From: Shewanella zhangzhouensis
Lineage (GTDB): Bacteria > Pseudomonadota > Gammaproteobacteria > Enterobacterales > Shewanellaceae
Length of the DNA: 64,000 bases
NCBI RefSeq assembly: GCF_019457615.1
Contig: NZ_CP080414.1
Coordinates: 3,545,501 to 3,609,500, forward strand
Reading direction: 5' to 3'
The notes below the pieces were generated by a model. It worked only from the letters and a program-made list of their open reading frames with translations. It did no database searches and was not told where the DNA came from. The translations under genes and the position numbers were made by a program. Shown here piece by piece: positions 1-8,929 of the stretch; position 1 is the first letter of the stretch; every line of letters begins with the position of its first letter.

Positions 1-97
1 AGAATTACAGCCTTCCACCCGAGGTCCAACTCATGGCCTGGCTCAGCCCCCTCATCACAGTCTGTTTTGGTCGAAGCGCAGTACACGCCCATAGTTA

Positions 98-113
98 TCA
101 CGATATTTCGTGA
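98..113. promoter_or_regulatory. Operator-like palindrome upstream of the PAS/sigma-54 regulator
   Basis: The sequence TCACGATATTTCGTGA is a near-perfect 16-bp palindrome lying 65 bp before the regulator start codon. The same 16-mer recurs exactly at 1797-1812 and partly at 1779-1794, ahead of ccoG. The shared sequence suggests that the regulator binds both places and controls its own gene; this is inference. Confidence 0.6.
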
Positions 114-177
114 CTTAGTCAGCAAAGTTCCCTCCTGAGTCCATGACGCCCCGACAGGGGCAGGCTATACTGCCGCC

Positions 178-1626
178 ATGAATCAGCCACAGCCCCGACC
201 AACACCCATGCCGACACAGGAAAGCTTTTTACCGGAGAACCGCCTGCTGCTGGATGCCGTCAGCGAAGGTATCTATGGTTTTGATTTGGATGGCCATGCG
301 GTGTTCATCAACCCAGCGGCCGAGCGCATGACCGGCTGGAAGGCAGACGAACTGCTCGGTAAAACCATCCATAACTTCCACCATCACAGCCATGCCGATG
401 GCAGCCACTATCCCCATGAAGATTGCCCCATCTATCAAACTCTGAAAGATGGCAAGGCGCGGGAGATCAGCAACGAGGTATTCTGGCGCAAGGATGGCAG
501 CAGCTTCCCGGTACATTACAGCTCAACTCCGGTATGGCAGGACGGCAAGCTCAAGGGCGTAGTCGCGATATTTCGTGACATCAGTTTACAAAAGCAAACC
601 GAACAGTCACTGCGCCAGGCGCTGGAGCAGGTGCAGGCGCTCTCGGAGCAGCTCGCCTCTGAAAACTCCCTGCTGCAGGCCGAACTTGAAGACAAGCGCG
701 GTCCGTCGCAAATCACCGGCAGCAGCGACTGTATTCAAGACCTGCAGAAGCAAATTCGCCTGGTGGCCAACACCGACAGCACGGTATTGATACAGGGCGA
801 AAATGGCACCGGCAAGGAGCTGGTCGCCCGGGAGCTTCACCAGCTCAGCAGCCGCCGTGATAAGCCGATGATCTCGGTTAACTGCGCCGCTTTCTCGGCG
901 TCACTGCTAGAAAGCGAGCTCTTTGGCCACGAAAAGGGCGCCTTCACCGGTGCCAGCAGTCGCCGTAAAGGCCGCTTTGAACTGGCCCACAAGGGAACCC
1001 TGTTTTTGGATGAAGTGGCCGAGCTCAGTCTGGAGGCACAGTCCAAGCTGCTTAGGGTGATTCAGGAGCAGGAGTTTGAGCGTGTGGGTGGCAGCGAGCG
1101 CATCAAGGTAGATATCCGCCTGATAGCCGCCACTCACCACGACCTGCAAAAACGGGTCGAGCAGGGGCTGTTCAGGATGGATCTCTTCTACCGCCTGAAT
1201 GTGTTTCCACTGAAAGTACCGCCACTTCGACAGCGTGCCGGGGACATTCCCGAACTGGTGCAGCAACTGCTGAAGAGTCTGTCTCAGAAGCTCGGCAAGC
1301 CACTGGCAGGGGTCGATGCCGCCAGCCTCAAACGCTTGCAGCAATACAGCTGGCCCGGCAATGTGCGCGAACTGCAAAACCTGCTGGAGCGTGAAGCGAT
1401 TCTCACCCACCAGCCAATTCTGAAAATGAGCTCCATCCCCGGCAGCCAGGCTGCACCGGTTGCAGGAAAAACTCTGGCCGAGGTGGAGGCTAGTCATATT
1501 CTCTCGACTCTGGAAGATTGCGACTGGCGTATCTCGGGCCCCGGCGGTGTGGCGGCAGTACTGGGGCTACCACCCAGCACCCTGAGATCCCGGATGCAAA
1601 AACTCGGGATCCGCCGACCTAAGTAG
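178..1626 (+). CDS. PAS-domain sigma-54-dependent transcriptional activator
   Basis: This is a 482-residue enhancer-binding protein. A PAS sensor domain covers about residues 24-137, including a His-rich stretch (about 66-80) ahead of Cys83. A short coiled coil follows, then a sigma-54 AAA+ domain with Walker A GENGTGKE (207-214), the GAFTGA loop that contacts sigma-54 (254-259) and Walker B GTLFLDEV (273-280). A Fis-type helix-turn-helix closes the protein. There is no receiver domain, so it should sense its signal directly through PAS rather than by phosphorylation. Identical palindromes sit before this gene and before ccoG, which also has a -24/-12 promoter, so ccoG is the likely target. 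NorR is a relative by architecture, but it carries a GAF domain, so I do not name this norR. The signal is unknown. Confidence 0.9.
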   Translation: MNQPQPRPTPMPTQESFLPENRLLLDAVSEGIYGFDLDGHAVFINPAAERMTGWKADELLGKTIHNFHHHSHADGSHYPHEDCPIYQTLKDGKAREISNEVFWRKDGSSFPVHYSSTPVWQDGKLKGVVAIFRDISLQKQTEQSLRQALEQVQALSEQLASENSLLQAELEDKRGPSQITGSSDCIQDLQKQIRLVANTDSTVLIQGENGTGKELVARELHQLSSRRDKPMISVNCAAFSASLLESELFGHEKGAFTGASSRRKGRFELAHKGTLFLDEVAELSLEAQSKLLRVIQEQEFERVGGSERIKVDIRLIAATHHDLQKRVEQGLFRMDLFYRLNVFPLKVPPLRQRAGDIPELVQQLLKSLSQKLGKPLAGVDAASLKRLQQYSWPGNVRELQNLLEREAILTHQPILKMSSIPGSQAAPVAGKTLAEVEASHILSTLEDCDWRISGPGGVAAVLGLPPSTLRSRMQKLGIRRPK

Positions 1627-1681
1627 CCATCGGCACTCTGACGGGCTTCTTCTCAGACGCACTTCTTGATGCGCCTACAGC

Positions 1682-1718
1682 ACTTCAAGTGACTACAGCG
1701 CTTCATGTGACTACAGCC
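1682..1718. repeat. Short direct repeat in the regulator-ccoG gap
   Basis: Two adjacent near-identical units of about 18 bp (CTTCAAGTGACTACAGC and CTTCATGTGACTACAGC) follow the regulator stop codon. No role is evident. The rest of this 260-bp gap holds the operators and the sigma-54 promoter listed separately. Confidence 0.4.
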
Positions 1719-1778
1719 CCAGCTGTGGCTGTGGCTCCAGCTTCGCCTGTATCTACAGCTCTTGCCACCTATGTAAAG

Positions 1779-1812
1779 TCACGAAATATCGCCAAGTCAC
1801 GATATTTCGTGA
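1779..1812. promoter_or_regulatory. Paired activator sites (UAS) upstream of ccoG
   Basis: Two sites lie 18 bp apart start to start: TCACGAAATATCGCCA (1779-1794, one arm degenerate) and TCACGATATTTCGTGA (1797-1812, full palindrome). They are centred about 75-95 bp before the -24/-12 promoter, which is a usual distance for sigma-54 enhancer sites. The full palindrome is identical to the one at 98-113. Confidence 0.65.
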
Positions 1813-1876
1813 CCACACCTTATCCAACACAAAGGAGGATATCAATAAAATCATATAGATAAATTAAAATTTCAGC

Positions 1877-1892
1877 TGGCACGGCTCTTGCC
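1877..1892 (+). promoter_or_regulatory. Sigma-54 (-24/-12) promoter of ccoG
   Basis: TGGCACGGCTCTTGCC matches the RpoN consensus TGGCAC-N5-TTGC. Transcription should start about 12 bp further on, near 1902. The TTG at 1888 lies inside the -12 element and therefore cannot be the ccoG start codon. Confidence 0.8.
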
Positions 1893-1929
1893 ATTAGGCC
1901 CCTGTGTGAGTCATTCAGGAACAACCAAG

Positions 1930-3480
1930 GTGCAACAGAGCAATCAATCCCAGCAAAGCATTCCCGTTACTTTCATCCCCTCCAGCGAAGAGCCTTCAGC
2001 GCACAAGGAGCCTTCAGCGAAAAAGGCGCCTTCAGCGAAAAAGGCGCCATCAGCGAGCGGAGAGCCCTCAGCGCATAAAGATCCATCGGCCTCCAAAAAG
2101 CCGTCATCAAAATCGGCAGCCAAAAGCGGCGGCAAAATCCAGTTTCGAAGCCAGTCCGGTCTGTTTCAGCGTTGGCGCAGTGCCACCGGAGCTGGCCTGA
2201 TAGCGCTGTTTTTTCTGCTGCCTTTTATCAGCTGGCAGGGGCGCCAGGCCATTTGGTTTGATTTGGGCAATCAGCAGTTTTACTTCTTCGGCACCAGCCT
2301 GTGGCCCCAGGATTTTACTCTGCTGGCCTGGGTGTTTATTGCCGCGGCCTTTGGTCTCTTTTTCGTGACCCTGTTTTGGGGCCGGGTCTGGTGCGGTTTT
2401 TTATGCCCACAAACCCAGTGGACCTTTATGTTTGCCTGGGTCGAAGAAAAGTTTGAAGGCAGCCGCAATCAACGCATCAATCTCGACAAGGCGCCCTGGA
2501 GCTGGGAGAAACTCACCAAACGGCTTGGGAAACACAGCAGCTGGTTGCTGATGTCACTGCTGACCGGCTGTGGCTTTATCGCCTACTTCGTACCGGCGCG
2601 GGAGTTGTATCCTGCCATCTTCAGCTTCAGCGCAGGATTCTGGGACACGGCCTGGGTATGGTTTTTTGCCATCTGTACCTACCTCAACGCCGGGTGGATG
2701 CGCGAGCAAATGTGCCTGCACTGTTGCCCCTATGCCCGCTTCCAATCTGCCATGTTCGACGAGTTCACCAAAACCGTGACTTACGATGCAGCCCGTGGCG
2801 AAAGCCGTGGGCCACGCAAGCGTAAGGCCGCCACCGACCTTGGCGACTGCGTGGACTGTAATCTGTGCGTGGAGGTGTGCCCCACCGGCATAGATATCCG
2901 CAACGGCTTGCAGTACGAGTGCATCAACTGCGGCGCCTGTGTCGATGCCTGTAACCAGACCATGGCCAACTTCGGCTATAAGCCCGACCTTATCGCCTTC
3001 ACCAGTGAAGCGGGACTCAATGGTAAAACGCCGCCATTGTGGCAGCGCAAACGCTTTATCGGCTATGGTCTGGCACTGCTGGCCATTCTCGGCACCATGG
3101 GACTGGACATGGCGAGTCGCAGCAGTATCGAGCTCAACGTACTGCGCGACCGCCAAAGCCTTTACCGCGAAACCACGGGCGGCCAGATTGAAAACACCTA
3201 TCTGCTTAAAATCCGCAATAAAACCCAGCAACCAAGGGAGTATCGGCTGGCCGTTTCAGGCACCCTGCCACTGTCGCTGTCGAAAACAGAGGTAAGCATC
3301 GCCCCCGGCGAGCAAGTCGAACTGCCACTGACGCTTACGGCGGCACCAGCAGACATTCAAACCAGCCGCAGTAAGCTCACCTTCACTGTCTCTGAATTCG
3401 TGTCTGCATCAGGGACTGCGTCAGGGGCTGATGAGGAAGCAGAGGCTGTCAGTCAGGATTCGGTGTTTTTCGCCCCCTGA
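1930..3480 (+). CDS. ccoG: CcoG/RdxA/FixG-type membrane iron-sulfur protein
   Basis: This family is a polytopic ferredoxin-like protein linked to cbb3 oxidase assembly and copper handling. About five membrane segments are visible, with the family motif CGFLCPQTQW after the second. Two four-cysteine clusters follow (CVDCNLCVEVCPTG and CINCGACVDACN), then a last membrane helix and an Ig-like FixG C-terminal domain. I chose GTG 1930 because it has an AGGA ribosome site 9 bp upstream and lies after the predicted transcription start; the product is about 516 residues. The N-terminus carries an unusual run of seven six-residue repeats. No oxidase genes are nearby: the neighbours are the PAS/sigma-54 regulator and a thioredoxin-fold protein. 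Regulation by sigma-54 is therefore a special feature of this copy. Confidence 0.9.
   Translation: MQQSNQSQQSIPVTFIPSSEEPSAHKEPSAKKAPSAKKAPSASGEPSAHKDPSASKKPSSKSAAKSGGKIQFRSQSGLFQRWRSATGAGLIALFFLLPFISWQGRQAIWFDLGNQQFYFFGTSLWPQDFTLLAWVFIAAAFGLFFVTLFWGRVWCGFLCPQTQWTFMFAWVEEKFEGSRNQRINLDKAPWSWEKLTKRLGKHSSWLLMSLLTGCGFIAYFVPARELYPAIFSFSAGFWDTAWVWFFAICTYLNAGWMREQMCLHCCPYARFQSAMFDEFTKTVTYDAARGESRGPRKRKAATDLGDCVDCNLCVEVCPTGIDIRNGLQYECINCGACVDACNQTMANFGYKPDLIAFTSEAGLNGKTPPLWQRKRFIGYGLALLAILGTMGLDMASRSSIELNVLRDRQSLYRETTGGQIENTYLLKIRNKTQQPREYRLAVSGTLPLSLSKTEVSIAPGEQVELPLTLTAAPADIQTSRSKLTFTVSEFVSASGTASGADEEAEAVSQDSVFFAP
1990..2115 (+). repeat. Seven 18-bp coding repeats in the CcoG N-terminus
   Basis: Seven in-frame units read EPSAHK, EPSAKK, APSAKK, APSASG, EPSAHK, DPSASK and KPSSKS. 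The segment precedes the first membrane helix, so it is probably a flexible, positively charged cytoplasmic tail. Copy number could vary between strains by slippage. Confidence 0.8.
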
Positions 3481-3635
3481 TGATTTTCCCCGCTGGAAGT
3501 TCAAGCGGCAACTGCCTCGGTGGCGTGAGGCAGGTTTGTGGGCCAGCTCAAACTCCGCTGCAGGAGTTGGCCCCTTTCACCTTGGATTAAGGGCGCATCA
3601 TTATGCTGAGTGGGTATTTACGAAAGGAATGACCC

Positions 3636-4175
3636 ATGATCCTCACTCTCAGCACCCTGATGACCCTGCTCCTCGTTGCCGCCGTGGTGGCGCTGCTCGT
3701 CGCCCGCAGCAAGGGGAAAGCCATCCCTCTGGCGGTTGTCCCCGTTATCGGAATGATGGCGCTGATGGTGGGTTCGGCCACCTACTTCGTGCACCGAGCC
3801 AGCGAGCAGCAGGACTATCGCGAGCTGTTATGGCAGCCACTGGCTGCGGATAAAATTCCCATGCTGGTGCAGGGTGGCTATACGGTGTTTGTGGATTTGC
3901 ATTCCGACTGGTGTATGGCCTGTCAGACCAACCGCGTTGGTGTGCTGCATCGCCCCGAGGTGGTCAGCACCCTGCTTTCAGGCAAGGTGGTGTTAATGCA
4001 GGCCAACTGGAGCCAGGAAGCCGAGCGCATTGCGCCCCATTACGGCAGGGTAGCAGCACCCGGCTCGCCTTTTAACAAGGTCTACGGCCCGGGAATGCCA
4101 AGGGGACAGATATTACCATCGGAACTGAGCCCGAATGATGTAATCACTGCCATTCGAAGCGCCAAAGGCAGCTGA
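3636..4175 (+). CDS. Membrane-anchored thioredoxin-like protein (DsbD C-domain type)
   Basis: A 179-residue protein with two N-terminal membrane segments (about 3-23 and 33-52) and a thioredoxin-like domain. The active-site-like motif SDWCMACQ places Cys93 and Cys96 in a CxxC arrangement close to the CVAC motif of the DsbD C-terminal domain. It probably works as a membrane-tethered thiol-disulfide protein on the periplasmic side. The ATG at 3636 follows an AAAGGA site. It lies 155 bp after ccoG on the same strand and may serve cofactor or thiol maturation of the same target; that link is inference. A terminator follows. Confidence 0.75.
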   Translation: MILTLSTLMTLLLVAAVVALLVARSKGKAIPLAVVPVIGMMALMVGSATYFVHRASEQQDYRELLWQPLAADKIPMLVQGGYTVFVDLHSDWCMACQTNRVGVLHRPEVVSTLLSGKVVLMQANWSQEAERIAPHYGRVAAPGSPFNKVYGPGMPRGQILPSELSPNDVITAIRSAKGS

Positions 4176-4184
4176 TATTCAAAA

Positions 4185-4210
4185 AAAACGCCGGTAATAG
4201 CCGGCGTTTT
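4185..4210. terminator. Bidirectional terminator between the thioredoxin-like gene and cysH
   Basis: A 10-bp perfect stem (AAAACGCCGG / CCGGCGTTTT) has a 6-nt loop. A tracts precede it and T tracts follow it, so it can stop transcription from both converging genes. Confidence 0.85.
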
Positions 4211-4233
4211 ATTATGCTGTGTGCCCGGTGAGA

Positions 4234-4962
4234 TTAAATCTCGTAGTGCAGACCACACTCACGCTTTAACCCATTAAAGCGGGTGTCTTCTTCGCTCATG
4301 CCAAGCTCCAGTGGCTTGGTGGAGTGGGTGTCGCCCACCGACACATAGCCCTGCTCCCACAGCGGGTGATAGGGCAGATCAAACTTGGTCAGATACTGGT
4401 GCACGTCCTTGTTGCTCCACTCAATAATCGGCAGCAATTTAAAGCGCTTACCGTGAATGGCAAGGATAGGCAGCGCTTCGCGGGTCGACGCCTGGGTGCG
4501 GCGCAGGCCGGCAAACCAGGTACCCACTTCCAGCTCTTCCAGTGCCCGCTGCATCGGCTCAACCTTGTTGATGCGGTTGTAGCGCTCAAGGCCATCCAGC
4601 CCCTGCTCCCACAGCTTACCGAAGCGGGCCTCCTGCCAGGCAGCCGTCATCGGGGCGCGGTACACCTTGAGGTTAAGCTTAAGGCGTTCGGTCAGTTCAT
4701 CGATAAAGCGGTAGGTTTCCGGGAACAAATACCCGGTATCGGTCAGCACCACAGGAACATCGCTTTTTACCTGCGTCACCAAATGCAGCATCACCGCCGC
4801 CTGGATACCAAAACTGGAGCTTACAATATGCTCGCCGGGTAATTCACGCAGCGCAAATTCAACCCGCTGGGCAGGCGTGGCCTTGGCCAGCTGTAGATTG
4901 ATGTCCGCAAGCGCGGCCGATTGCTCGGCTGCGTCCAGACTAAGTAAATCGTGATAATTCAT
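4234..4962 (-). CDS. cysH: Phosphoadenylylsulfate (PAPS) reductase
   Basis: CysH reduces PAPS to sulfite using thioredoxin. The 242-residue length matches the family. The PP-loop region SSSFGIQAAV lies near residue 50, and the protein ends with the catalytic-cysteine signature ECGLH. I start at 4962 rather than further upstream because GGAG precedes this ATG at the right distance and homologues begin near MNYHDLL. It is the last gene of cysJIH; a 97-bp gap separates it from cysI. Confidence 0.95.
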   Translation of the reverse strand: MNYHDLLSLDAAEQSAALADINLQLAKATPAQRVEFALRELPGEHIVSSSFGIQAAVMLHLVTQVKSDVPVVLTDTGYLFPETYRFIDELTERLKLNLKVYRAPMTAAWQEARFGKLWEQGLDGLERYNRINKVEPMQRALEELEVGTWFAGLRRTQASTREALPILAIHGKRFKLLPIIEWSNKDVHQYLTKFDLPYHPLWEQGYVSVGDTHSTKPLELGMSEEDTRFNGLKRECGLHYEI

Positions 4963-5059
4963 GCTTATCTCCAAGGGTTCTGGCGTCGCTACAGGTCTTG
5001 GCACCGGCCATAGGGCCGCCAAAACAAACGGGGGAAGCCTTGCTTCCTCCTGACTGGTC

Positions 5060-6775
5060 TCAGGCGTGGAAGTCGGTTTTACTGACTTTCACTTCGGCAA
5101 CAACACCCACCCGAATCACAAAATCACCAAAACATTCACCTGGGTTACGCTCAACTGACCAGCGGCCAATCAAGGTATCCAGTGCAGCCAGAATTTCCGC
5201 TTCGGCTACGTTATCCAAATACAATTTCGGAATACGGGTACCGGCAGTGTTACCGCCCAGATACAGGTTGTATTTGCCAGGACCACGGCCCACTAATCCG
5301 GCCTCTGCCAACATGGCGCGGCCGCAGCCATTCGGGCAACCCACGACGCGCAGGATGATATGGTCGTCGGCAATGCCGTGCTTGCTCAAGATCCCTTCAA
5401 CGTGGGTGACCAGGGTTGGCAGGTAACGTTCGGCTTCTGCCATCGCCAGCGGACACGTTGGCAATGACACGCAAGCCATTGAGTTTTTACGCTGAGTAGA
5501 CACGTTTTCCAACAAACCATGACTGCGCGCCAGCTGCTCAATCTGTGCTTTATCTTCGGCTGCAACCCCTGCGATGACCAGGTTCTGGTTTGCCGTCATG
5601 CGAAGATCGCCTTTATGCACTTTGGCAATTTCAGCCACACCCGTTTTCAGCGGCTTACCCGGGTAATCGAGCAGACGGCCGTTTTCGATAAAGAGTGTTA
5701 AATGGTGCTTACCATCTATGCCTTCCACCCAACCAAAGCGATCGCCACGGTGGGTAAATTCGTAAGGACGGCTTGGGCCAAAGGCCACGCCAACCCGTTG
5801 TTCCACTTCAGATTTGAAAGCATCGACGCCGATACGATCTATCGTGTATTTGGTTTTGGCATTTTTCCGGTTAACCCGATCGCCGTAGTCACGCTGCACT
5901 GTCACCACGTGCTCTGCGACTTTCAGCACATGCTCAAGACCGATAAAGCCCAAATCTTCTGCCCGGCGCGGATAAGTGGTTTTATCGCCGTGGGTCATCG
6001 CAAGGCCGCCACCAACCAACACGTTAAAACCAACCAGCTGGCCATTTTCGGCGATAGCGACAAAGTTCAAGTCGTTGGCGTGAACATCGACATCGTTATG
6101 CGGCGGGATCACCACAGTGGTTTTAAACTTACGCGGCAGGTAGCTATCACCCAGCACCGGCTCAGTTTCCGTGGTTTCTACTTTTTCTTCGCCCAGCCAA
6201 ATCTCGGCATAGGCGCGGGTTTTTGGCAGCAAATGCTCAGAGATTTTCGCAGCCCACTCATAAGCTTGCTGGTGCAACTCCGATTCCACAGGGTTTGAGG
6301 TACACAGCACGTTGCGGTTTACATCACCGGCGGTGGCAATCGAGTCGATGCCAATTTTATTCAGCATCTGGTGCATCGGCTTGATATCCGGTTTAAACAC
6401 GCCGTGGAACTGGAAGGTCTGGCGGGTGGTTAACCGAATTGAGCCGTACATGGTGTGCTCGCGGGCAAATTCATCAATCGCCAGCCATTGCTCAGGCTTG
6501 ATAATCCCGCCGGGCATGCGCGCCCGCAGCATCACATTATGCAGCGGCTCCAGCTTTTGCTCCGCGCGCTCAGCACGTAAGTCGCGGTCATCCTGCTGAT
6601 ACATGCCGTGAAAACGCACCAACATGAAGTTATCACCGGTAAAACCACCGGTAATTTCGTCTTTTAAATCTGTGGTGATAGTGCCACGCAGATGGTTGCT
6701 TTCAGCCTTCAGACGCTCGTTATCAGACAGCTGGCCCTGCACCTGCAGTTCAGGTTTAATTGGATATTGGCTCAT
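5060..6775 (-). CDS. cysI: Sulfite reductase hemoprotein beta subunit
   Basis: This is the siroheme/[4Fe-4S] subunit that reduces sulfite to sulfide with six electrons from CysJ. At 571 residues it is full length. Cluster and siroheme ligands appear as CVSLPTCPLAMAEAERYLP (CX5C) and VVGCPNGCGRAM (CX3C) in the last quarter. The start codon overlaps the cysJ stop by one base (TAATG), which indicates translational coupling. Confidence 0.97.
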   Translation of the reverse strand: MSQYPIKPELQVQGQLSDNERLKAESNHLRGTITTDLKDEITGGFTGDNFMLVRFHGMYQQDDRDLRAERAEQKLEPLHNVMLRARMPGGIIKPEQWLAIDEFAREHTMYGSIRLTTRQTFQFHGVFKPDIKPMHQMLNKIGIDSIATAGDVNRNVLCTSNPVESELHQQAYEWAAKISEHLLPKTRAYAEIWLGEEKVETTETEPVLGDSYLPRKFKTTVVIPPHNDVDVHANDLNFVAIAENGQLVGFNVLVGGGLAMTHGDKTTYPRRAEDLGFIGLEHVLKVAEHVVTVQRDYGDRVNRKNAKTKYTIDRIGVDAFKSEVEQRVGVAFGPSRPYEFTHRGDRFGWVEGIDGKHHLTLFIENGRLLDYPGKPLKTGVAEIAKVHKGDLRMTANQNLVIAGVAAEDKAQIEQLARSHGLLENVSTQRKNSMACVSLPTCPLAMAEAERYLPTLVTHVEGILSKHGIADDHIILRVVGCPNGCGRAMLAEAGLVGRGPGKYNLYLGGNTAGTRIPKLYLDNVAEAEILAALDTLIGRWSVERNPGECFGDFVIRVGVVAEVKVSKTDFHA

Positions 6776-8583
6776 TAATAAACATCCTTCTGATAACGCT
6801 TGTTCTCGCGTAACTCTTCGAAATACTCGTCGGCTGCTTCGTCAGACAAGCCACCGTGGGTTTGGGCAATTTGTAATAACGCCTGATGTACATCTTTCGC
6901 CATCCGGTTGCCGTCACCACAAATATATAAGTGCGCGCCTTGTTGCAGCCAAGACCAGACTTCGGCGCCTTTGGCTGCCAGTTTATCCTGCACATACACT
7001 TTTTGTGCTTGGTCGCGGCTAAATGCCACATCCAGGTGGGTTAACACGCCACGCTTCAAGTAGTCCTGAAGCTCCACCTGATATAAGAAATCACGGGTGA
7101 AATGCGGGTTGCCAAAGAACAGCCAGTTTTGACCGGTCGCACCTGCGTTATCACGCTCTTGCAAGAACGCCCTAAACGGCGCAATACCTGTGCCGGGGCC
7201 AATCATCAACACTGGCGTATCGGGGCTGGGCAGGCGGAAGTTGTCATTGTGTTCAACAAAGACTTTCACCGGCTCACCTTCGGCTAAGCGCTCAGCCAAG
7301 AAGCCAGAGGCACCGCCTAAATGGGTGCTGCCAAACGCATCGTAACGCACCACACCAACGGTTAAATGCACTTCTTCGCCCACTTCGGCTTGGCTTGAGG
7401 CGATGGAATACAAGCGTGGCTGCACTTTGCGCAGGCTGTCCACCAACTGCTGTGCGCTGATGTTGGCTGGGTTTTGCACAATCACATCGGCACTTTGTTT
7501 ATCGGCCAGATAAGCGCGCAGCGCGTCTTTGTCTGCGCCAAGCGCCTGCAATTCGGCATTGTTGCTCGCCTCGGCGTACTTGGTCACCAGCGACGGGTAA
7601 GCCTGGGTGAGCTCCAGCTCGTCGGTTAACGCCGCTTGCAGGGTTAACGTCTGGCCAGACAGTTCAACTTGCTCGCTGCCAGTTAAGCCTGTGGCGGCCA
7701 GCACGCTGGCGACAAGCTCCGGCGCATTGCGGAAATACACCCCTAACGCATCTCCCGGCTGATAGCTCAGGCCGGAGCCTTCCAGCGAGATCTCAATATG
7801 ACGCACGTCTTTGGTGGAATTACGCGCCGTGATCTTTTGATTAACACTTAACTCAGCTGTCGCTGGGTTTTGCTTATCATACTGGCTGTGGCTAGCCGCG
7901 GTGCCAGTCGCACCTGGCCATGCAATCACTCGTTCGCTACCGGCGCCTGATGCTTTAAGCAGCGGTGCAAACACATCCAAGGCTGCTTCCTGCCAGTTTT
8001 TCGCCCCCTCGGCATAATCAACGTCAAGCAGGGCTGGCTCATGCAAGCGTTTTGCACCTAATGCAGCCAGTTGGCTGTCAAAGTCAGTGGCGGTTTTGCA
8101 GAAAAACTCATAGCTGGTATCGCCAAGGCCCAACACGGCAAATTGCAGCTCGGGTAACTTCGGTGCCTTTTTACCAAACAGGAACTTATAGAAACTGACA
8201 GCGCTCTCGGGTGGCTCGCCCTCGCCGTAGGTCGAGGCAACAATGATCAGGAATTTTTCTTTGGCCAACGCATTCGTTTTATACGAGGCAATATCCTGTA
8301 ACTGCACAGCTAAGCCACGGCTTTCTGCCGCCGCTTTGATTTTACTGGCCACGCCTTTGGCATTGCCGGTCTGCGATGCGTAAAGCACCGTTAAAGTAGC
8401 GGCTTCCTGGGCAGCTGGCGGCGCAGCAAAAGCCCCCCCAGCGGCAGATTGCGCGCTTGCCGCCAGATAACCACTGACCCAGGCCAGTTGCACGGCATTG
8501 AGCTCAAAAGTCAGTTGCTTGAGCTTGTCGACCTGCTCGGCACTGAGCGGAGACGCGAGAGAGGATAATTCTTTTAACAGCAT
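6775..8583 (-). CDS. cysJ: Sulfite reductase flavoprotein alpha subunit
   Basis: CysJ passes electrons from NADPH through FAD and FMN to CysI. The 602-residue protein has an N-terminal flavodoxin domain (TVLYASQTGNAKG near residue 67), an FAD-binding region with RLYSIASS, an NADPH-binding GPGTGIAPFRAFLQER segment, and the usual C-terminal YQKDVY. It is the first gene of cysJIH. A CysB-like element lies about 80-100 bp upstream of its start. Confidence 0.97.
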   Translation of the reverse strand: MLLKELSSLASPLSAEQVDKLKQLTFELNAVQLAWVSGYLAASAQSAAGGAFAAPPAAQEAATLTVLYASQTGNAKGVASKIKAAAESRGLAVQLQDIASYKTNALAKEKFLIIVASTYGEGEPPESAVSFYKFLFGKKAPKLPELQFAVLGLGDTSYEFFCKTATDFDSQLAALGAKRLHEPALLDVDYAEGAKNWQEAALDVFAPLLKASGAGSERVIAWPGATGTAASHSQYDKQNPATAELSVNQKITARNSTKDVRHIEISLEGSGLSYQPGDALGVYFRNAPELVASVLAATGLTGSEQVELSGQTLTLQAALTDELELTQAYPSLVTKYAEASNNAELQALGADKDALRAYLADKQSADVIVQNPANISAQQLVDSLRKVQPRLYSIASSQAEVGEEVHLTVGVVRYDAFGSTHLGGASGFLAERLAEGEPVKVFVEHNDNFRLPSPDTPVLMIGPGTGIAPFRAFLQERDNAGATGQNWLFFGNPHFTRDFLYQVELQDYLKRGVLTHLDVAFSRDQAQKVYVQDKLAAKGAEVWSWLQQGAHLYICGDGNRMAKDVHQALLQIAQTHGGLSDEAADEYFEELRENKRYQKDVY

Positions 8584-8644
8584 GAGGACGACCCAGTGAC
8601 ATTTTATTGCATGCTAGCTTAGTGCCCTTTCGGACAAGCAAAAA

Positions 8645-8680
8645 AGAATAAAATTTAATTTTTTATTCTCTTTGGGAATA
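8645..8680. promoter_or_regulatory. Candidate CysB-type control region of cysJIH
   Basis: Two overlapping elements are present. One is a 9-bp inverted repeat, AGAATAAAA (8645-8653) and TTTTATTCT (8661-8669). The other is TTATTC-N6-GGAATA (8663-8680), which resembles the convergent half-sites of CysB activation sites. Position before cysJ fits sulfur control. The assignment rests on motif likeness only. Nothing else is evident in the 346-bp gap to pntA. Confidence 0.45.
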
Positions 8681-8929
8681 TGCAGAGTCGAATTTTTAAG
8701 CTACAAAAGTGTGGCCCGGCGCAAATTTTTTGCTCCGACCAGTGGCTTAAGTCGCCTCATGAAGAATATGCGCTTGTGTCGGCAGGCAGACTTGCCACAA
8801 TGAGGTCACACCGTACAGAGCTCTGTCCCCTACAGACAGCCGGTTGCAAAACCGCCCAGCCTGTCCCTCCTGTTTCGCCCGACACAGGAAGCGGTGTGTT
8901 CACGTTTCAATAACCATCAGGGAATCGTC

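Noticed and set aside
563..578. TCGCGATATTTCGTGA, nearly the operator, inside the regulator gene
   Set aside because: It encodes the AIFRDIS motif common in PAS domains, so the likeness can be coincidental.
2554..3231. Minus-strand frame opposite ccoG
   Set aside because: Shadow of the ccoG coding strand with no family features.
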